DNA of 64,000 nucleotides from Aplectana chamaeleonis (lineage: Eukaryota > Nematoda > Chromadorea > Rhabditida > Cosmocercidae). A program made the translations under genes and the position numbers. Below the pieces are notes generated by a model that was not told the origin of the DNA, searched no databases, and saw only the letters and a program-made list of their open reading frames with translations. The DNA is taken from contig JAPDOI010001352.1 in assembly GCA_029168955.1 (NCBI GenBank), positions 62,001 through 126,000 of the forward strand, written 5' to 3'. Positions 20,690 through 33,539 of the stretch are shown here, piece by piece; position 1 is the stretch's first letter, and every line of letters starts with the position of its first letter.

Positions 20690-21956
20690 AAAACAATGGA
20701 GAGCGATTAGTAGTCGCTTTAAGATCGTAGCTGGATATTCTGACAATATTTTGTTACTTCTATAGAAAGGTCTTGTTTGAGAAAACCACACATTTTCGTG
20801 GCACTGCGCCACATGACTATCACATTCCCAATGCCCTACGGAAGTATTCACTAGTACATTCCCTAAACTTTCTGCTAGGTCTTAGAAAACAGTGTTTTGA
20901 CAGTGGTAGGCGTGGGCCAGAGCATGAACATTCAGGGCTTGAAAATACCCAAATGCCTCAGGGGATTCAGTAAATGGGCATTTTCATAGTATCGCAAAGA
21001 GAAAATCAGAAAAGGTAGTTCTCAGGATGGAAAAACGCTCTGAATTCGGATTAAAACTTCCATCCACGATTGTTCTGGGTGCGGATTACGAATCTGAGGT
21101 CCAACTGTAGCCCCAACCATCGTGGGGAATTTTCAAGGTCCTAAGGCGATTTTCAACAGTTTCCGAAATAATACGACAGATTTGGCTCAAGAGATTCCTC
21201 TGGGGCTCATTTGGAGCACTTTAAGGGATTCTGGTGTTTTTTTTTATCAATTTTGGATAGATTACGGTAGGTTACGGTGGGTATGCATTAGTTTTGTCAA
21301 TGTCTCAGATTCGGCACAAAACATTTCCTCTGGTGTTTTGAGGAGCCGATTTCGACTTTTAGCTTCATTTGTCGATTTTCGGAGTGCCAGAGAAGATTAC
21401 GCCATCTAAATGGCATTAGGCCTACTGTGATCTACAGCAAACCTCAGAATCGCAACGAACGGACCCGACGTTCGTGTTCAGCACCCTAAATGACCCCTAA
21501 TTAAAAGTTTTCTGTCAAAGCTGATCAAATTTTCTGAGCACCCGAAAATGTTTCCGATACCTTTGCTTTTCCTCGAAGCTATAAAAGTGTTCTTTTTTCT
21601 GATCCCCTGGTGCATTTGGGGAATTTCTAGCACGTATTATTTGTGTTCTGTTACACGTACAATGGTCGAACCTTGTTTTATAAAACCTTACAGGAACTCT
21701 TAAGCATGCCCTAGTATAGCGAAATTCAATTGCAGATGTCACTCCGAGCTTCCTGCTCTCATTAATGCACAATAGAAGTGGCAAATCTCAAAAACGCGTG
21801 TACAACGTTGATGTGTTAATTCTTTGATTGTGTAACACACTGAAATAGGGAAGGTTCTTGCCAAACCCAAGAGGAAATGGCTAAATTATCAGAGTTCAAA
21901 ATGCGCTCAAGAATCTGATATGCCCACACCTCAATACAGTGCTACTGTGCTTTTCG
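20690..21956. other. Intergenic sequence downstream of the glycine-rich gene
   Basis: No AATAAA was seen close to the proposed stop. The stretch 21050-21490 resembles parts of 37370-37600 and 41470-41700 (shared GTGCTGAACACGAA-type ends), so it is probably another dispersed repeat. No gene recognised. Confidence 0.4.
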
Positions 21957-22211
21957 AGGCCGAGTTCCGGTCCGCAATCGCGTTTCGGGACGCTTTGCGG
22001 CCGCACGCGCTCGAGTTAGTCGAATTTCCAGCGCCGAAGCCGACTCAAGGTGGCTTTTTTGTAGTTTTCTCCATTTTTTTTAGTTTCCAGTTTCCATGAC
22101 CCACCAAGAGTCAGCAGATCGGCAGCTGCGGCGCTGGAAACTCGTCCCGCTCGGGAGCGTGCGGCCGCAAAGCGTGTCGAGGCGCAATTACGGATCGGAA
22201 TTTGGCCCCGG
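21957..22211. repeat. Palindromic GC-rich repeat (copy 2 of 2)
   Basis: Same family as 9309-9562: arms GAGTTCCGGTCCGCAATCGC and GGCGCAATTACGGATCGGAA, with GCGGCCGCACGCGCTC and GAGCGTGCGGCCGC. Confidence 0.65.
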
Positions 22212-22273
22212 AAAACACAGTGCACCACCATTGTATATTGGTGGATTCAGAATTCCGCGCCTTTATGGGTTAA

Positions 22274-22562
22274 AAGCAGCATACACGCTCAAAAATTGTA
22301 TCATTTTTTTGGAATGGGTCTCGAATGCCTGAAGCTGCTAGCGGAGCTAGGGATGAATAGGTTGGGATAGCGACGCTAATACACTCGTACAACGCTCACT
22401 TGAACGCTTACGCCGTTAGAAGCTTGAAAATGTGTCAAAATGACCGTAATAGAGCTTTGAATATTTGTATTACAGCCTGTATTGTTGGGCGGAGAATGGA
22501 TGATTCGGTTACTCAATGCGGCTCAGATACAAGAACAACTTTTGCGAGCGTGTATGCTGCCC
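22274..22562. mobile_element. TTAA-type AGCAGCATACACGCTC element
   Basis: Begins after TTAA (22270-22273) with AGCAGCATACACGCTC and ends GAGCGTGTATGCTGCC before CTAA. Related to 28276-28491, 30775-31234 and the partial copy at 63181. Confidence 0.65.
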
Positions 22563-24980
22563 CTAAGAAGAGCCGGACAAATCCAAAGTGGCCCGTGACC
22601 GTCAAATGAAAACGTATTAATGTTGGCGAGAATAACTCTGCATATCAAACGTATTGGAATTTCAGGCTGGTAATCCAGTGAGGAGTCTTCGTTGCAAAGG
22701 ACAATTTATCAACGTGATAATGAATATTATTTTCAATGTGTTTTTATCACCTGGGGATTCATATCCTCTGTTTCCGAGTGAAATTTACTTCCGCTCATCG
22801 CGGGCGTCTGCGCGCGTACGCTGCGTCTCCTTCGCTCCACTCTTTCTAGTTGTCTCTACCCTCGCTCCGCACACGCGCGTGAGGCAACAGAGTAAATTTG
22901 GCTCGGAACCAGAGGATAATTCTATCGCACTTGAAAACATGCACTTCTCAAAATAATAGATGGCACTGGTGATGATGCTCATTGTCAAAAGATTTCAGAC
23001 TGCTCGCGCGCCACCAAAAAGAGCTGAAGCGGGCTGCGCGCAACCACACTACCGCTCTTAGGATTTGGTCAGAATGCGCGCTGGGACCCGTTTTCGCGTC
23101 TATAGCGTCTTTTTTAATAACTTCCCTCGTACTGAACTTTTTTTTCAGATCTAAAAAAAATATTCAAAGGCAGTGTACACGATAGATTTCACTCTCGAAT
23201 ACTCCTCGAAATACGGAAGATATTGTGCCCTTTCTAACAAGGCGTGCTCGAAAAGACCGCGAAAGCCGTGTTTTTTAATAGCAAACAAGCGTCATAGCCT
23301 ACTTCAAGGCAGTGTTCACGATAGTCTTCAATTTTGAAACTAATCGCTTAACAGATTGACGACCACCCTAATTTTGGGCGACTGCACGTTCGGACCGCGA
23401 GCAATATCGCGTTACGGTATACGGTGTCCCACCGGTGAGACACGCGAGCTCGAATGGCATGCCATCAAAAAATCGATTTCCGTTTCTCATGTTCATGGTA
23501 AAGCTGCCAATGAAGTAAACATAGTACCAGCATTACAGCTCTAGAACTTCCTCTAGCATGAGAGGCAACTGCCTGAAGTCAAGGCGGTGTCAAGCGTAAA
23601 TTTATTTTTGCCACCACTTCTCCTGTGATATCAGAAGCCTGCTATCTATTTACAAATGTTGTATCGTGTAGGTTTGGTCATGGTGGGTGAAAAAGTTCAA
23701 ATTGAAGAAAATCGACGTCTCATGGTCATGGTAGGTGTAGCCATGGTAGTGGCACGTTTCCACGTAAACAGAACGTGATTCCAACTTTGGTTTCCTGCTG
23801 GTAAAGCTAAGAAATGGCAATCGAAGAAACAACTCATAATGCGCTCGAAAGTGTTTTGGAAACGATTTTTCCGTATTGAGCCCAAACTATTTTCACAAAA
23901 ATTCGAAAATTGTGCTACAATGGAGCTGCTGACGGACCACCAGTTCCGTGATCGAGTATAGGATGTGTTAATACATTGAGCATAAAATAAGTTTAGAAAT
24001 TCGTCTCTGTGGCAGAGAAATCGGTTTTCGAAAAGCGTGCTCCACCAATGGAGCACGCGGTCGTGAATGGGTTAATCAATAGTTCGGTCCCCGGGAAGAA
24101 CTGAAATGACAAAGAAGTGAAGAAAAACGCGCCAGAAAGACACGAAATTCCTCACTCTCACTCCGCCCTTTTACTCTCACAGGAACTGTCTGTTGTGGCA
24201 AATATATCTTTTGTGGGCAGTCGTTTACAATCATCTGCTTTCCGTTGCTCCGTTCTTTGCTTCAAACCCGAATAAATACTGTTTCGCATTGAATATTCTT
24301 CCATTCTCGATTGACCTCATTTTTCACCGGTCACAACCCTAGAGAACATGTTCACCCAACCGGACAACTAGTCCTGGCCTGAGAAAAATATCACTGAAAC
24401 GACGTTTTAATGCGTTTCTCGCCGTTTCTTTGTAATTTTTGTACCACGTGGTGGCCAACGCATTGTCTTCAGTGGAAGACTGGGAAACGAAAATCATCGT
24501 GAACACTAGTTTTGAGTCTGAAGCGAGGCATTATATTGTCGGATAGTATGAACCCTAAACAACTTTTCAGACCTAAAAGCTTGATTTCAAAGATATGTAT
24601 CCACGCGCGTTCTGACCAACGAGCGGTTGTGTACCTTTCCTCAGTGCACCACGCTTTGCGCGCCGCTTATTTTTGCTCTTCTTCCTTTTTTTCTGTGTCT
24701 TTTTTCTTGCTACCCGATCGATTGACGCATTATTGGCCAATTCGTTCTGAATAGTACAAGCAAGGAATCATGTGACCGATGAACCCGAGTTTTTTTCGGC
24801 CTGGAATGCCGCGATCTGTCAGAACTCGACTTGGCGTGCGATATGGGGCTTGTCCGCGCAACTGCACAACGCACACTGGAGTGGATGCGATCCTAATAGT
24901 AATCAAAATTTTATTTATTAGAGCACAGGAAAGAGAAAAAGAATTGAATAGGAGAAGGTACGAGACATTGATAGAGTTAA
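22563..24980. other. Repeat fragments, no gene recognised
   Basis: Two left ends of the TTAA-type family lie at about 23167 (AGGCAGTGTACACGATAG) and 23309 (AGGCAGTGTTCACGATAG) without visible partners. The rest shows no convincing coding motif. Confidence 0.4.
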
Positions 24981-25734
24981 GTCTCATTCATAGCAGGCCG
25001 CTTCGACTTGTCGCGGCACTGCCAACAGTTACAAAACCCATCGCGCCAACAGATCTTGCACTGAATCGCGACGCTTTCGAACAGTTTGCAGTTTCAGTCG
25101 CGATCGCCGAGTGACTGGAGTATTTCATAGCTGGTCGAAGCGACCTGCTTGATTTTGTTAGGTTGGTTCTGCGTCGCTCCCATGATGGAAGCGATTCGTC
25201 TAGTCGAAGCGATTAGTCCGCAATCTTCCGTCACAACCTTGCGTATGTGGCGCGAATATGCAGACGTCATAGTTCACTTGCACAAAATACGGCTTGTGAA
25301 AAGGAAAAACGAGTATTTATCATACATTTACGATGAGATTAGAAAATGTAATGAGGCTACCTAAAAATTACATTTCATGCTGGCTTCGAGCAACTATAAC
25401 TTTAGCTTTAGTTTTATGTTGCTGTTCAAGCAAATTCCACCCCTTCCTCTTTTGGAACCATTTTTTTGTTTGAAAACTGTGCAAAACTCTTCTATCAGGA
25501 AGGTAAGGGCAACAATGTCGAAAAATAAGTAGGAATGCCGCGAAAAATGCTTTGTTTTCATTCCCGTGGCTCGGCCCGCAATTGTCCGTCTACTTCACGC
25601 GAAATTACGGCCGCCCGAGCGTTTTGAAATCGGTGGACGAAACGATTTCAAGTCGCGGCACGGAGCGATTTCAGATCGCGACAGTACTGTTGGTCGCTTC
25701 GACTTGAAGTCGAAGGACCAGCTATGAATGAGCC
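24981..25734. mobile_element. TTAA-flanked TCTCATTCATAGC element rich in TCGCTTCGACT palindromes
   Basis: Ends GTCTCATTCATAGCAGGC and CCAGCTATGAATGAGCC lie between TTAA (24977-24980) and TTAA (25735-25738). Inside are repeated GACTTGAAGTCGAAGCGA-type palindromes and a stretch (CTGCCAACAGTTACAAAACCC) shared with 39151-39502 in inverse orientation. Confidence 0.72.
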
Positions 25735-25978
25735 TTAACTCCAACGTAAACAAGTAGAAATTTGATGAAAACCAAAAAATGTAGAGCGGGTGAATATTTA
25801 GCGGTGACAAGGTTCATTCAAACGAACCTAGTTGATCGAAAACAGCATTAAATTGCAAAACTAAAAATAGCGGGAGAAAGAGAACAATCTGGCACACGTT
25901 TGAAGGCAGTTATCGCGATAAAATAGGCTTGTCTTCCTTTCCTCTCTGAACCCTTCTCTGGGTTTAGAGTAGCAGGAC

Positions 25979-26235
25979 CTACTCAGACGAATATGAGGAC
26001 CGACCGCGCGCAACAATAGGCCCGACTTCGGGATCGGCGACGTTCCGACCGCACCATTGCGCGCGTTCGGACCGGTAGTTAGCGCGGTCGGACCGGAATT
26101 GGCGACGTTCCGACCGCATCATTGCGCGCGTTTCAACCGATATACCGGCGCGGTCAGCACGGAAGTGTGCGCGTTCCGAACGCAAATCTGCATCACGGCA
26201 CTTAACGTTCGGACCGCGGGCAAATATGAACCCAC
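25979..26235. repeat. GGACCG/GCGCGC array with TACTCAGAC end
   Basis: Starts TACTCAGACGAATATGAGG, then GACCGACCGCGCGC-type units about 20-30 bp apart. Related arrays lie at 30035-30295, 43752-44290 and 48135-48655. Confidence 0.6.
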
Positions 26236-26757
26236 GGCTCCTGCCCAGTGGGCGGGGCTTAAAACAGCGCAATACGCTAGCAGGGAACCCTCCAGTCGTG
26301 ATGCCTACTACTGACTGTTATACTCTCTAAAAGCCAGCATTGGAGATCACAATTTGGGGGTACCCTGCTGGCGTGTTGCATTAGATAATACAAAGTTCAG
26401 ACTTACAAATTTATTGATGAATTAATCACTTGATAGTACATGAACAAGTACTAGAACAATAATACTACGAGAAATTCTTCCTCACACAGGAACAGCTACA
26501 TACAGAATTATGCAACAAATGTTGCAGTACATATCCGGTTTCATATTCTACAAAATACGACCTAAACTCGCAGAAATCACCTATGAGAAAGATGAAGTAC
26601 ATATTTCTCATGCCATAACATTAGAATAGTTGATGTCGAGATTATTTCATTTTTCTTATGTGAAAATACATGTATAGAAACTTAGCTATCTAAAAAACAT
26701 TGCGCTTAAACAACGAATGTTATTCTTGGAATACTCGAACCAACCCTCCGATTAGTA

Positions 26758-27008
26758 CAGTTCACCTCCGCACTGCCGTTCAGTCCGCAAAGTGCATGCT
26801 GATTGCGAAATCGTGCTGCGGCGCGGTTGCGAGTATCCTCAGACAGGGATGTGGGATCACCTGGGCGGTTCTTGTCTTTGGTGCCCGGGTGATCCCACCG
26901 CCCGGGTGATCCTACATCTCTGTCTGAGGATACTTGCAACCGCGCCGCATCACGATTTCGCAATCAGTGTGCACTTTGCGGACTGAACGGCAGTGCGGAG
27001 GCGAACTG
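26758..27008. mobile_element. 251-bp fold-back element, TA flanks
   Basis: An almost perfect palindrome: CAGTTCACCTCCGCACTGCC at the left is mirrored by GGCAGTGCGGAGGCGAACTG at the right, and the arms continue inward to GGATCACC/GGTGATCC. TA flanks both sides, and the ends begin CAGT like Tc1 elements. Confidence 0.82.
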
Positions 27009-27560
27009 TATATTCGAACGTCTGAAAACTACATTTTCATCTGATATCAAATACAGTCCACCACAAACGGAAAAAGGCGGTGATGCGGTTGCGGTAGATG
27101 CGCTAAAGCCCCTTCCACAGTTTGCCGGACTATGCCGTTCGACACGTTATAGGACAGGGCTGCGACATCGTTGAGTGGCGGAAGGCGACGCCGAATGACC
27201 GACGTCGCAACGCCGCGCTAAAAGTCGGTGCGAAATTTCTCCGTTGATAGTGGGATGATCGAAATTATCAGCTGCTCTATCACAGTCGGAGGGCGCCGCG
27301 CGCGACGTCGGATAGCATTGCCTGATGACGGACGGCAAAAGAGCTGTAAAAGGGGGTTAAGTATAGGGTCGAATCTGCAGAGATATTCAAAATGGGTTTT
27401 GGTTTCCTCTTCTCTTTTTTTGTTTCCTTCAGGTTCATATTTGTTAGATCCTATTGGGTGTTGCAGGTATAAGCTTCCTTTTGTGCGTGAAGGTAATTTG
27501 CATTTTTTTCGAGCTGCATCATTCCTTTCAAGATCACTCTAATAAACAGAGCAGAAAGCT

Positions 27561-27660
27561 TGTCAGTTTAAGCTCACTCCAACATAAACAATTGTGGTAT
27601 TATCCTACGCTATATATTCAAACTAGGAAATACAGTGCATGTCACAGCTGAAGCCCCATT
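27561..27660. repeat. Dispersed repeat shared with 62260-62375
   Basis: Shares CTATCCTACGCTAT and GTGCATGTCACAG blocks in the same order and direction with 62260-62375. Confidence 0.5.
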
Positions 27661-27662
27661 AA

Positions 27663-28042
27663 GACAGTGTCCGCAATAAAAACCCTGTTCTGTTTTTCGC
27701 TTTTTTCGTGGACGAGTTTTGGCTTGTAACGTCCGCCTTTTGCAGCCAATGTATGCGAGCAGACCTGAGTAAAGAGAGAAGTTGAGAATGAAGGGAAGAG
27801 CGGGGCTTTTGATCAGAAACCATCGCTCGTCTCACAATCTCAACTATTCCTTTATTCACGCCGAGGGGCGGAAAGGGACCGGACCTGCCCAAAGCGGCGA
27901 GGTTCGCCCACTTTCCTAAGCCGTTTTGCGGCTCCTGGGTAGCTTCTCGTCCCGTTTCCTCAACGCTGTTCTGCTTCTGCGAGCCACGAGAAGCGTTTGT
28001 CATGGAAAATTCGAGGATGAAATTTATCGTGAACAGTGCCTT
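27663..28042. mobile_element. TTAA-flanked element, GACAGTGTCCGC end
   Basis: Lies between TTAA (27659-27662) and TTAA (28043-28046). The right end reads ATCGTGAACAGTGCCT. Interior sequence (AACCATCGCTCGTCTCAC, ACGCCGAGGGGCGGAA) is shared with 52323-52798 in inverse orientation. Confidence 0.7.
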
Positions 28043-28275
28043 TAAACCCGCACCGCCATGGCGGCGGCGCCGCCGGAGATTTAATTGTAACTTCCCGCGC
28101 GCGCCACGCGAGAAAAAATTTTACAGTCCAACGCACGCTCCAACGCGCCTGCTGTGAGCACTTTGAAAGATCCGAAACTGACATTACAATATGAAATGAT
28201 GGTAGGACAATCTCAGCAGTCCCTTCCGAGCTAAATAAGAACAATATGTTGCACTACCACAATAATCAACATTAA

Positions 28276-28491
28276 GGACAGCATACACCCTCGTAAAAAT
28301 GGTCGAGATAACAGCATGAATAGGTCCGCAGGACCCCTGCCATGTGGCCAGCAGCGCCTAAAGCCCTGGAAGCCATCCAGGGAGACAGGATTCGTGAATT
28401 ACTGCCTCATATATCTATATTTTCCCACCCCTGCCATGCGGGCCAATTTATGCTGTTATCTCGACTATGTTTGCGAGCATGTGTGCTGTCT
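28276..28491. mobile_element. TTAA-type GACAGCATACACCCTCG element
   Basis: Ends GACAGCATACACCCTCGT and CGAGCATGTGTGCTGTC are inverted, with TTAA on the left and TCAA on the right. ACCCCTGCCATG and CCTGCCATGCGG occur inside. Confidence 0.65.
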
Positions 28492-28844
28492 TCAAGAACG
28501 ATTGAAACTCACAATGAATAATATCTTTCGATACCAGAGATTTCTTCTCGTGTTCAGATAAGGTTAGCTGTAGGAGTATATTGAGTTGGCATCAACAAGC
28601 TATCCATTTAAGTTCGAGGCTATAATTCTCAAAATATTGGCCTTATATAATACTGGACAGAAAGTATAATACTGGACCTTATATAATACCTTATATAATA
28701 CTGGACAGAAAGATATCAAGCTAGCATTTTCGCAAATTATTTTTCTCTACGTCTCTCGGGTTAGACTTCACAAAACTTAGTGGAACTCCAAAGTCCGGGT
28801 ATTTCACCCCCAACAACGATAACCTTTCGTCTCTTGAATTCCTA

Positions 28845-29560
28845 CGCCCTAATGAATGTGGTGCGCACTCCTTCTGAAGCTTCGGCCACTTTCCAAAACT
28901 TATCAATATTGTTTTGAGAACCATAGTACGTCCCCAGAAACGTACCCCTCACGTTTCTTCGATTCCCTACGCACTTTAACCGATACTGTGGGCACTTCTT
29001 CTAAAGCCACGCCCACTCTCCGAAACATCACTAACGTTTTGAAAACCATTATACACCCCCAACAACGATCACCTCGCGTTTTTCGAATCCCTACGCCCTT
29101 TGTCGAATGTGGTGCGCACTCCTTCTGAAGCTCCGCCCACTTTCAAAACTTATCAATATTACTTTGAGAACCATAGTACGTCGTCAGTAACTTACCCCTC
29201 ACGTTTCTTCGATTCCCTACGCGCTCTAGCCGCTGTTGTGCCCACTCCCTCTGAAGCCCCGCCCACTCTCCGAAACATCACTAACGTTTTGAAAACCATT
29301 ATACACCCCCAACAACGATCACCTCGCGTTTTTCGAATCCCTACGCGCTTTGTCGAATGTGGTGCGCACTCCTTCTGAAGCCCCGCCCACTTTCAAAACT
29401 TATCAATATTACTTTGAGAACCATAGTACGTCGTCAGTAACTTACCCCTCACGTTTCTTCGATTCCCTACGCGCTCTAGCCGCTGTTGTGCCCACTCCCT
29501 CTGAAGCCCCGCCCACTTTCCAAAACATCACTATGGCTTTGAGAATCATAATGCGCTCCC
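28845..29560. repeat. Tandem 250-bp repeat, about three copies
   Basis: GTGGTGCGCACTCCTTCTGA recurs every 250 bp (28859, 29109, 29359). Each unit contains two half-related parts (CGCCCACTTTCAAAACTTAT and CGCCCACTCTCCGAAACATC). A C10 run and A-rich stretch follow at 29557-29577. The repeated open frames encode nearly identical peptides of no known family. Confidence 0.85.
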
Positions 29561-30034
29561 CCCCCCCCCCGAAAAAAACTGTTTCCTCACGTTCTTCTCG
29601 AATCCCTACGCATTTAACCGATGGTTTGCGCACTCCTTCTGAAGCCCCGCCCATTTTTCACAACTTCCACTCACGCCTTGATACCCATTACTTTCCTTTC
29701 ACAATGCTAATTGTGTACTATACAGAGTCCCTTTCCACCTTTCACGATCTGCCTACATCAAAGAAAACCCTACACCTTTAGCCGTTTTCAATACTCATAA
29801 TTGAATTACCTACTGTTACCTTCGCTTAAACTGTGCATGCAATTATAAGACGATTTGAACACATATAGAATCAACGGGAACACAGGAGAACAGAATGGAA
29901 AAAGAGAGAAACAAAGAAAAACATCAAAAAAGCAAGGTAGTACGAGCACCGAAGCAAAAAAAATTGAATTCACGCGTGGAGTTAAATGCGTTCTCGGCCG
30001 CCACACACCATGCATTTTCCCTCACGTCTGAATA

Positions 30035-30295
30035 TGTTGGCGCGCGGTCAGTCCTAAATAGTGGCGATTCCTGCGCGCTTTCCAGAGTTGCGAGCGGTCC
30101 GAACGGTTTGTGTGGGCGGCCGCAAAGCGCGCAAAGGTAGTCGGAACGCTCGCAACTTTTTATGATCGTTCCAACCGCGAGCGTTGCGCGCGTTCGGTCC
30201 TAAAACGTTGTTTTGCGCGCGATCCGAACGGTTCCTGCGCGCGGTCGGTGCTAAGGGGAAAAACTTGCGCGCGGTCAGTCCTAACATTTCCCCGA
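30035..30295. repeat. GCGCGCGGTCAGTCCTAA array
   Basis: Units of GCGCGCGGTCAGTCCTAA and CGTTCCAACCGCGAGCG type. It ends at ATTTCCCCGAGTATGAG, an inverse match to the TACTCAGAC end at 25980. No duplication was found to prove they belong to one insertion. Confidence 0.55.
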
Positions 30296-30770
30296 GTATG
30301 AGAAAAAAAATCGCGAAAAAACCGCTGTTCCGGGCCAAATTTCAAGCCTGAACTCTCTTGCCTTTTGATGGTGGACGAGCCCACTCCACATCATCGGCTT
30401 CGATGATCTCTACTATCGAGAACATCAGCTGGCTTTAAATTGAATTTCAATCAATGAACTTTTGGATTTATGTACACATCTAGTCAAAAACATTGGTTGA
30501 AGTGCTTGCTTTCATTGTTCAACGGTTTTATTAGGTAAATTTGCCTTTATTTCTTCCTCTGAATGTCGATGATTTTCGACTGCTCGACATGAAACTGCGA
30601 TCTTTTTGGTCGGCGCTGTGCACGTGTGCACGGACTGGCATCTTTGGGCCCTAGGAACTCTGATTCTAGCCCGTTTTTCACCGCGATACCTTCATAGTTT
30701 TTCAGCTATTTTCGATCTAAGCCGATTTTTGCAGTTTTTTCGAAAACGTTTTCTATCGTGACCACTGCCT
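30296..30770. other. No gene; end of a TTAA-type repeat
   Basis: The stretch 30610-30770 (GGCGCTGTGCACGTGTGCAC to CTATCGTGACCACTGCCT) repeats at 54330-54494. Its right TTAA is shared with the next element. Confidence 0.5.
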
Positions 30771-30774
30771 TTAA

Positions 30775-31234
30775 AGGCAGCATACACGCTCGTAAACGTG
30801 ATCGAGATAACTACGGAAATAGAATGGTATGGCCCAGATTACAACGCCTACGCATTTTGAAGTGTCAAAAACGACCCACAATACCGCTACATGAGTTAGA
30901 AGTTGGTCCCGCCCTGTATTTTCACGGCCCCCTGTATTTGCCCTTTTCCTGCAACGCAAGGTTGCTGGGTCATATTCACCGTCGGTACTGTTGGCAGATT
31001 GCCTAACAAGTGAACCACACACGTCACTGACGGCGAAGATGGCCCAGCAACCCTGCGTTGGAGGAAATTGACAAATACAGGGGCGTGAACATACAGGGCG
31101 GGCCAACTTCTAACACATGTAGCGGCCTTATGGGTCGTTTTTGACACTTCAAAATGCGTATGCATTATGTTGTAAGCCATACGGCTCGATCTACATTGTT
31201 ATCCCAACCACGTTTACGAGCGTGTATGCTGCCT
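30775..31234. mobile_element. TTAA-flanked AGGCAGCATACACGCTCGTAA element
   Basis: Ends AGGCAGCATACACGCTCGTA and TACGAGCGTGTATGCTGCCT lie between TTAA (30771-30774) and TTAA (31235-31238). The arms extend inward for roughly 200 bp. A second copy without a clear right end starts at 63181. Confidence 0.85.
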
Positions 31235-31238
31235 TTAA

Positions 31239-31844
31239 GTATCAACGGGTACGATATTTAATGTGATTTAAGGGCCTTGAATTTCGTCCCGGTTTTACGG
31301 CTATGAACTTCTGCGAAAAGTCCACGCCTGCCCACTTCTCCCGAAGCCCTCTGATCGAAACAAATAAGTGAAAAATTTACTCAGAAGAAAAAAGCAATAT
31401 TCAAATGTGGCGAATTCGTTCAATCCCTGCATCATGGGGATTAGTTCTGATCAACTGATAACCGTATGTGTTGTTCAAGTCAATTTTGCTGTTGTTTGGT
31501 TTGATCAATAGCCGTTGAGAGGAGTGGGCGGAGATTGCGCTTTAGACGGAAATTCAGGGCCGTGTAGAGCTAGTTTAGGCTTTTATAAGCCGCTTCATTG
31601 AAATGTGGGCTTCATGTTTTAGCTTAATGTTTATTGCCAATAACTGCATTGAGTGCTGATTAGCAATCTATCGACTGATACGATCAGCAGGAAAAAAAGC
31701 AACTCAAAATTTACAACCCAGCTTTCTCATTCGGTGCAACAACTGTTCGAAAGCGGCTCAAGTCAGGAGTGGCAGAAAGTTTCTCATTTGTTGGGCTTTG
31801 TAGACTTCACCATTACGTCAGGCCTATATTACTGCTTCGTGCTA
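31239..31844. other. No gene recognised
   Basis: Only short open frames; no paired repeat was seen. Confidence 0.35.
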
Positions 31845-33539
31845 CTACCTATCAAGCACGCAACTGGACAACCATTCCGGGCGGGTTCTGTTTTTCAAGA
31901 ACCTCTTTAAACTGGTACGCACCTCGGGCGATAGCCTGATAAGGAGACGAGCAGAGAAGCGAGCCGCAATGGAATTGCTCTTTGATAATAGAACCTTGAT
32001 ATCGCTCTGATGGATTACATAAGCCTCGAAGTTGCTGCACGCGATTAGGTCAGGCGAGGCGTAAAAAAATGAGCAAATCATTGAAAAAAACAAATCAAGA
32101 GCTGAACATGGTTGAATTCGGGACGAATATGGATCATATACGAAGAGCCTTGCTGACGTACCGCTGAAGTCCAGACTAGTGTCGGTATTTGAAAGCGTCA
32201 TCATATAAATTATTCCATGGCGTCGCTACACTAGAAAGAAAAGAATGTTGATACGATGTGGTTCTTGGCATATCAGGTGAAATTCTGAAAGCATGATCTC
32301 TTGTAAGGTGAACGAACGGGGAGAGACTGAATAAGTCACAGAGTGATAGGTCTAGTTCCGGTGTGGTTAATTTATACATTAGAGCCAAATCGGCCACCTT
32401 TCTCCGACTGCAAAGTGTCAACGCTCCCAGTTTCTTCAGCCTGGATTCGTAGGAAAGCCGAAACATCACCGTACGAGCAAAACATCTATACGTGAATGAC
32501 TTTTGAACATCCACAATTTCATCAGTTAAGAAAACTGTATGAGGCGACCAAATAGGAGAGCAATATTCTACTCATTGCCTGACATACGCAACGAAAAGCC
32601 TGAAGAGCAGGTGGGGGGTTACGACCAGGGCTGTGCGTAATTACGAACTACGATTTACGAATTACGGGTGTTTTCAGCAATTTTTTACGATTTACGATTT
32701 ACGAATTTTTGGCTAAAAATCGTAACGAATCGTAACAAATCGTAAGAAATCGCGAAAATGCGATTGAGGGAACAACTACGGGCCATTCGCGGCCCCGAGC
32801 CGCCTGACAGTTCGGCTCGTTCTCTCATTCTGCGATTCGAACTCTGTTGCTATCAGGGCAACTGCTGTTGATTTCCGAGCCACTGCTCTTGTTTTCCGGA
32901 CTCCTCCAGTTCACCCGAACAGCAAAAGCAGTGGTCCGGAAATTGAGAGAATAAGCCAGATTGTGAGGTGGTTCCAATTCCTTTCGATGCTACTTAGAGC
33001 GGAGATCCGCCTGAGGATGGAAATTCGCTGCCTAGAGCACAGTAAATTTAAAACTTTTTTGTATTCCTGGAATTTGGTAAGTCTTTCCGAATTCAATTTT
33101 GAAACCTTTTCCTAAAATTCCCAGCCGGGCGTAGTCACCAGCAGAGGGGTCGGCTATGGCGAAATATAATTGTTGATCTCGAGATTCCGATACGACCGAA
33201 CGCTCCGCTTCTCACACCAGCCGGCTTAAACTTGCGATAGTGTTCCAACCTTGCTTTGATCCGTTAACAACCCAGTTCGACGGAGCCGAGCTCAACAGTT
33301 ATTCATCTCCATGGAATGGGGGAGAGAAAGTAGGCACTCTAATGTGGGCGGGGTCCTAGAGCGCGTGGCGCGGGCATCTTCTCGTGGACACCTTTCCGTG
33401 GATAAGAGAAATAGTAATCATATGGGCGGCAGTAGAGACGAAAAGGTAGTCAATAATTCCACGAATATTCAAGAAGAACGCATCGCAATGTAAAGGGGAC
33501 TCGTCCGCGAGAAGGTTCGAGCGCCCTGAGCTCTCAGGC

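Noticed and set aside
28856..29781. Three near-identical proteins of 90-143 codons
   Set aside because: Copies of the 250-bp tandem repeat; no motif, and the frames differ at unit boundaries.
25979..30298. Single 4.3-kb element between the TACTCAGAC end at 25980 and the GAGTATGAG end at 30298
   Set aside because: The ends are only loosely alike and no target-site duplication was found; several intact elements lie between.
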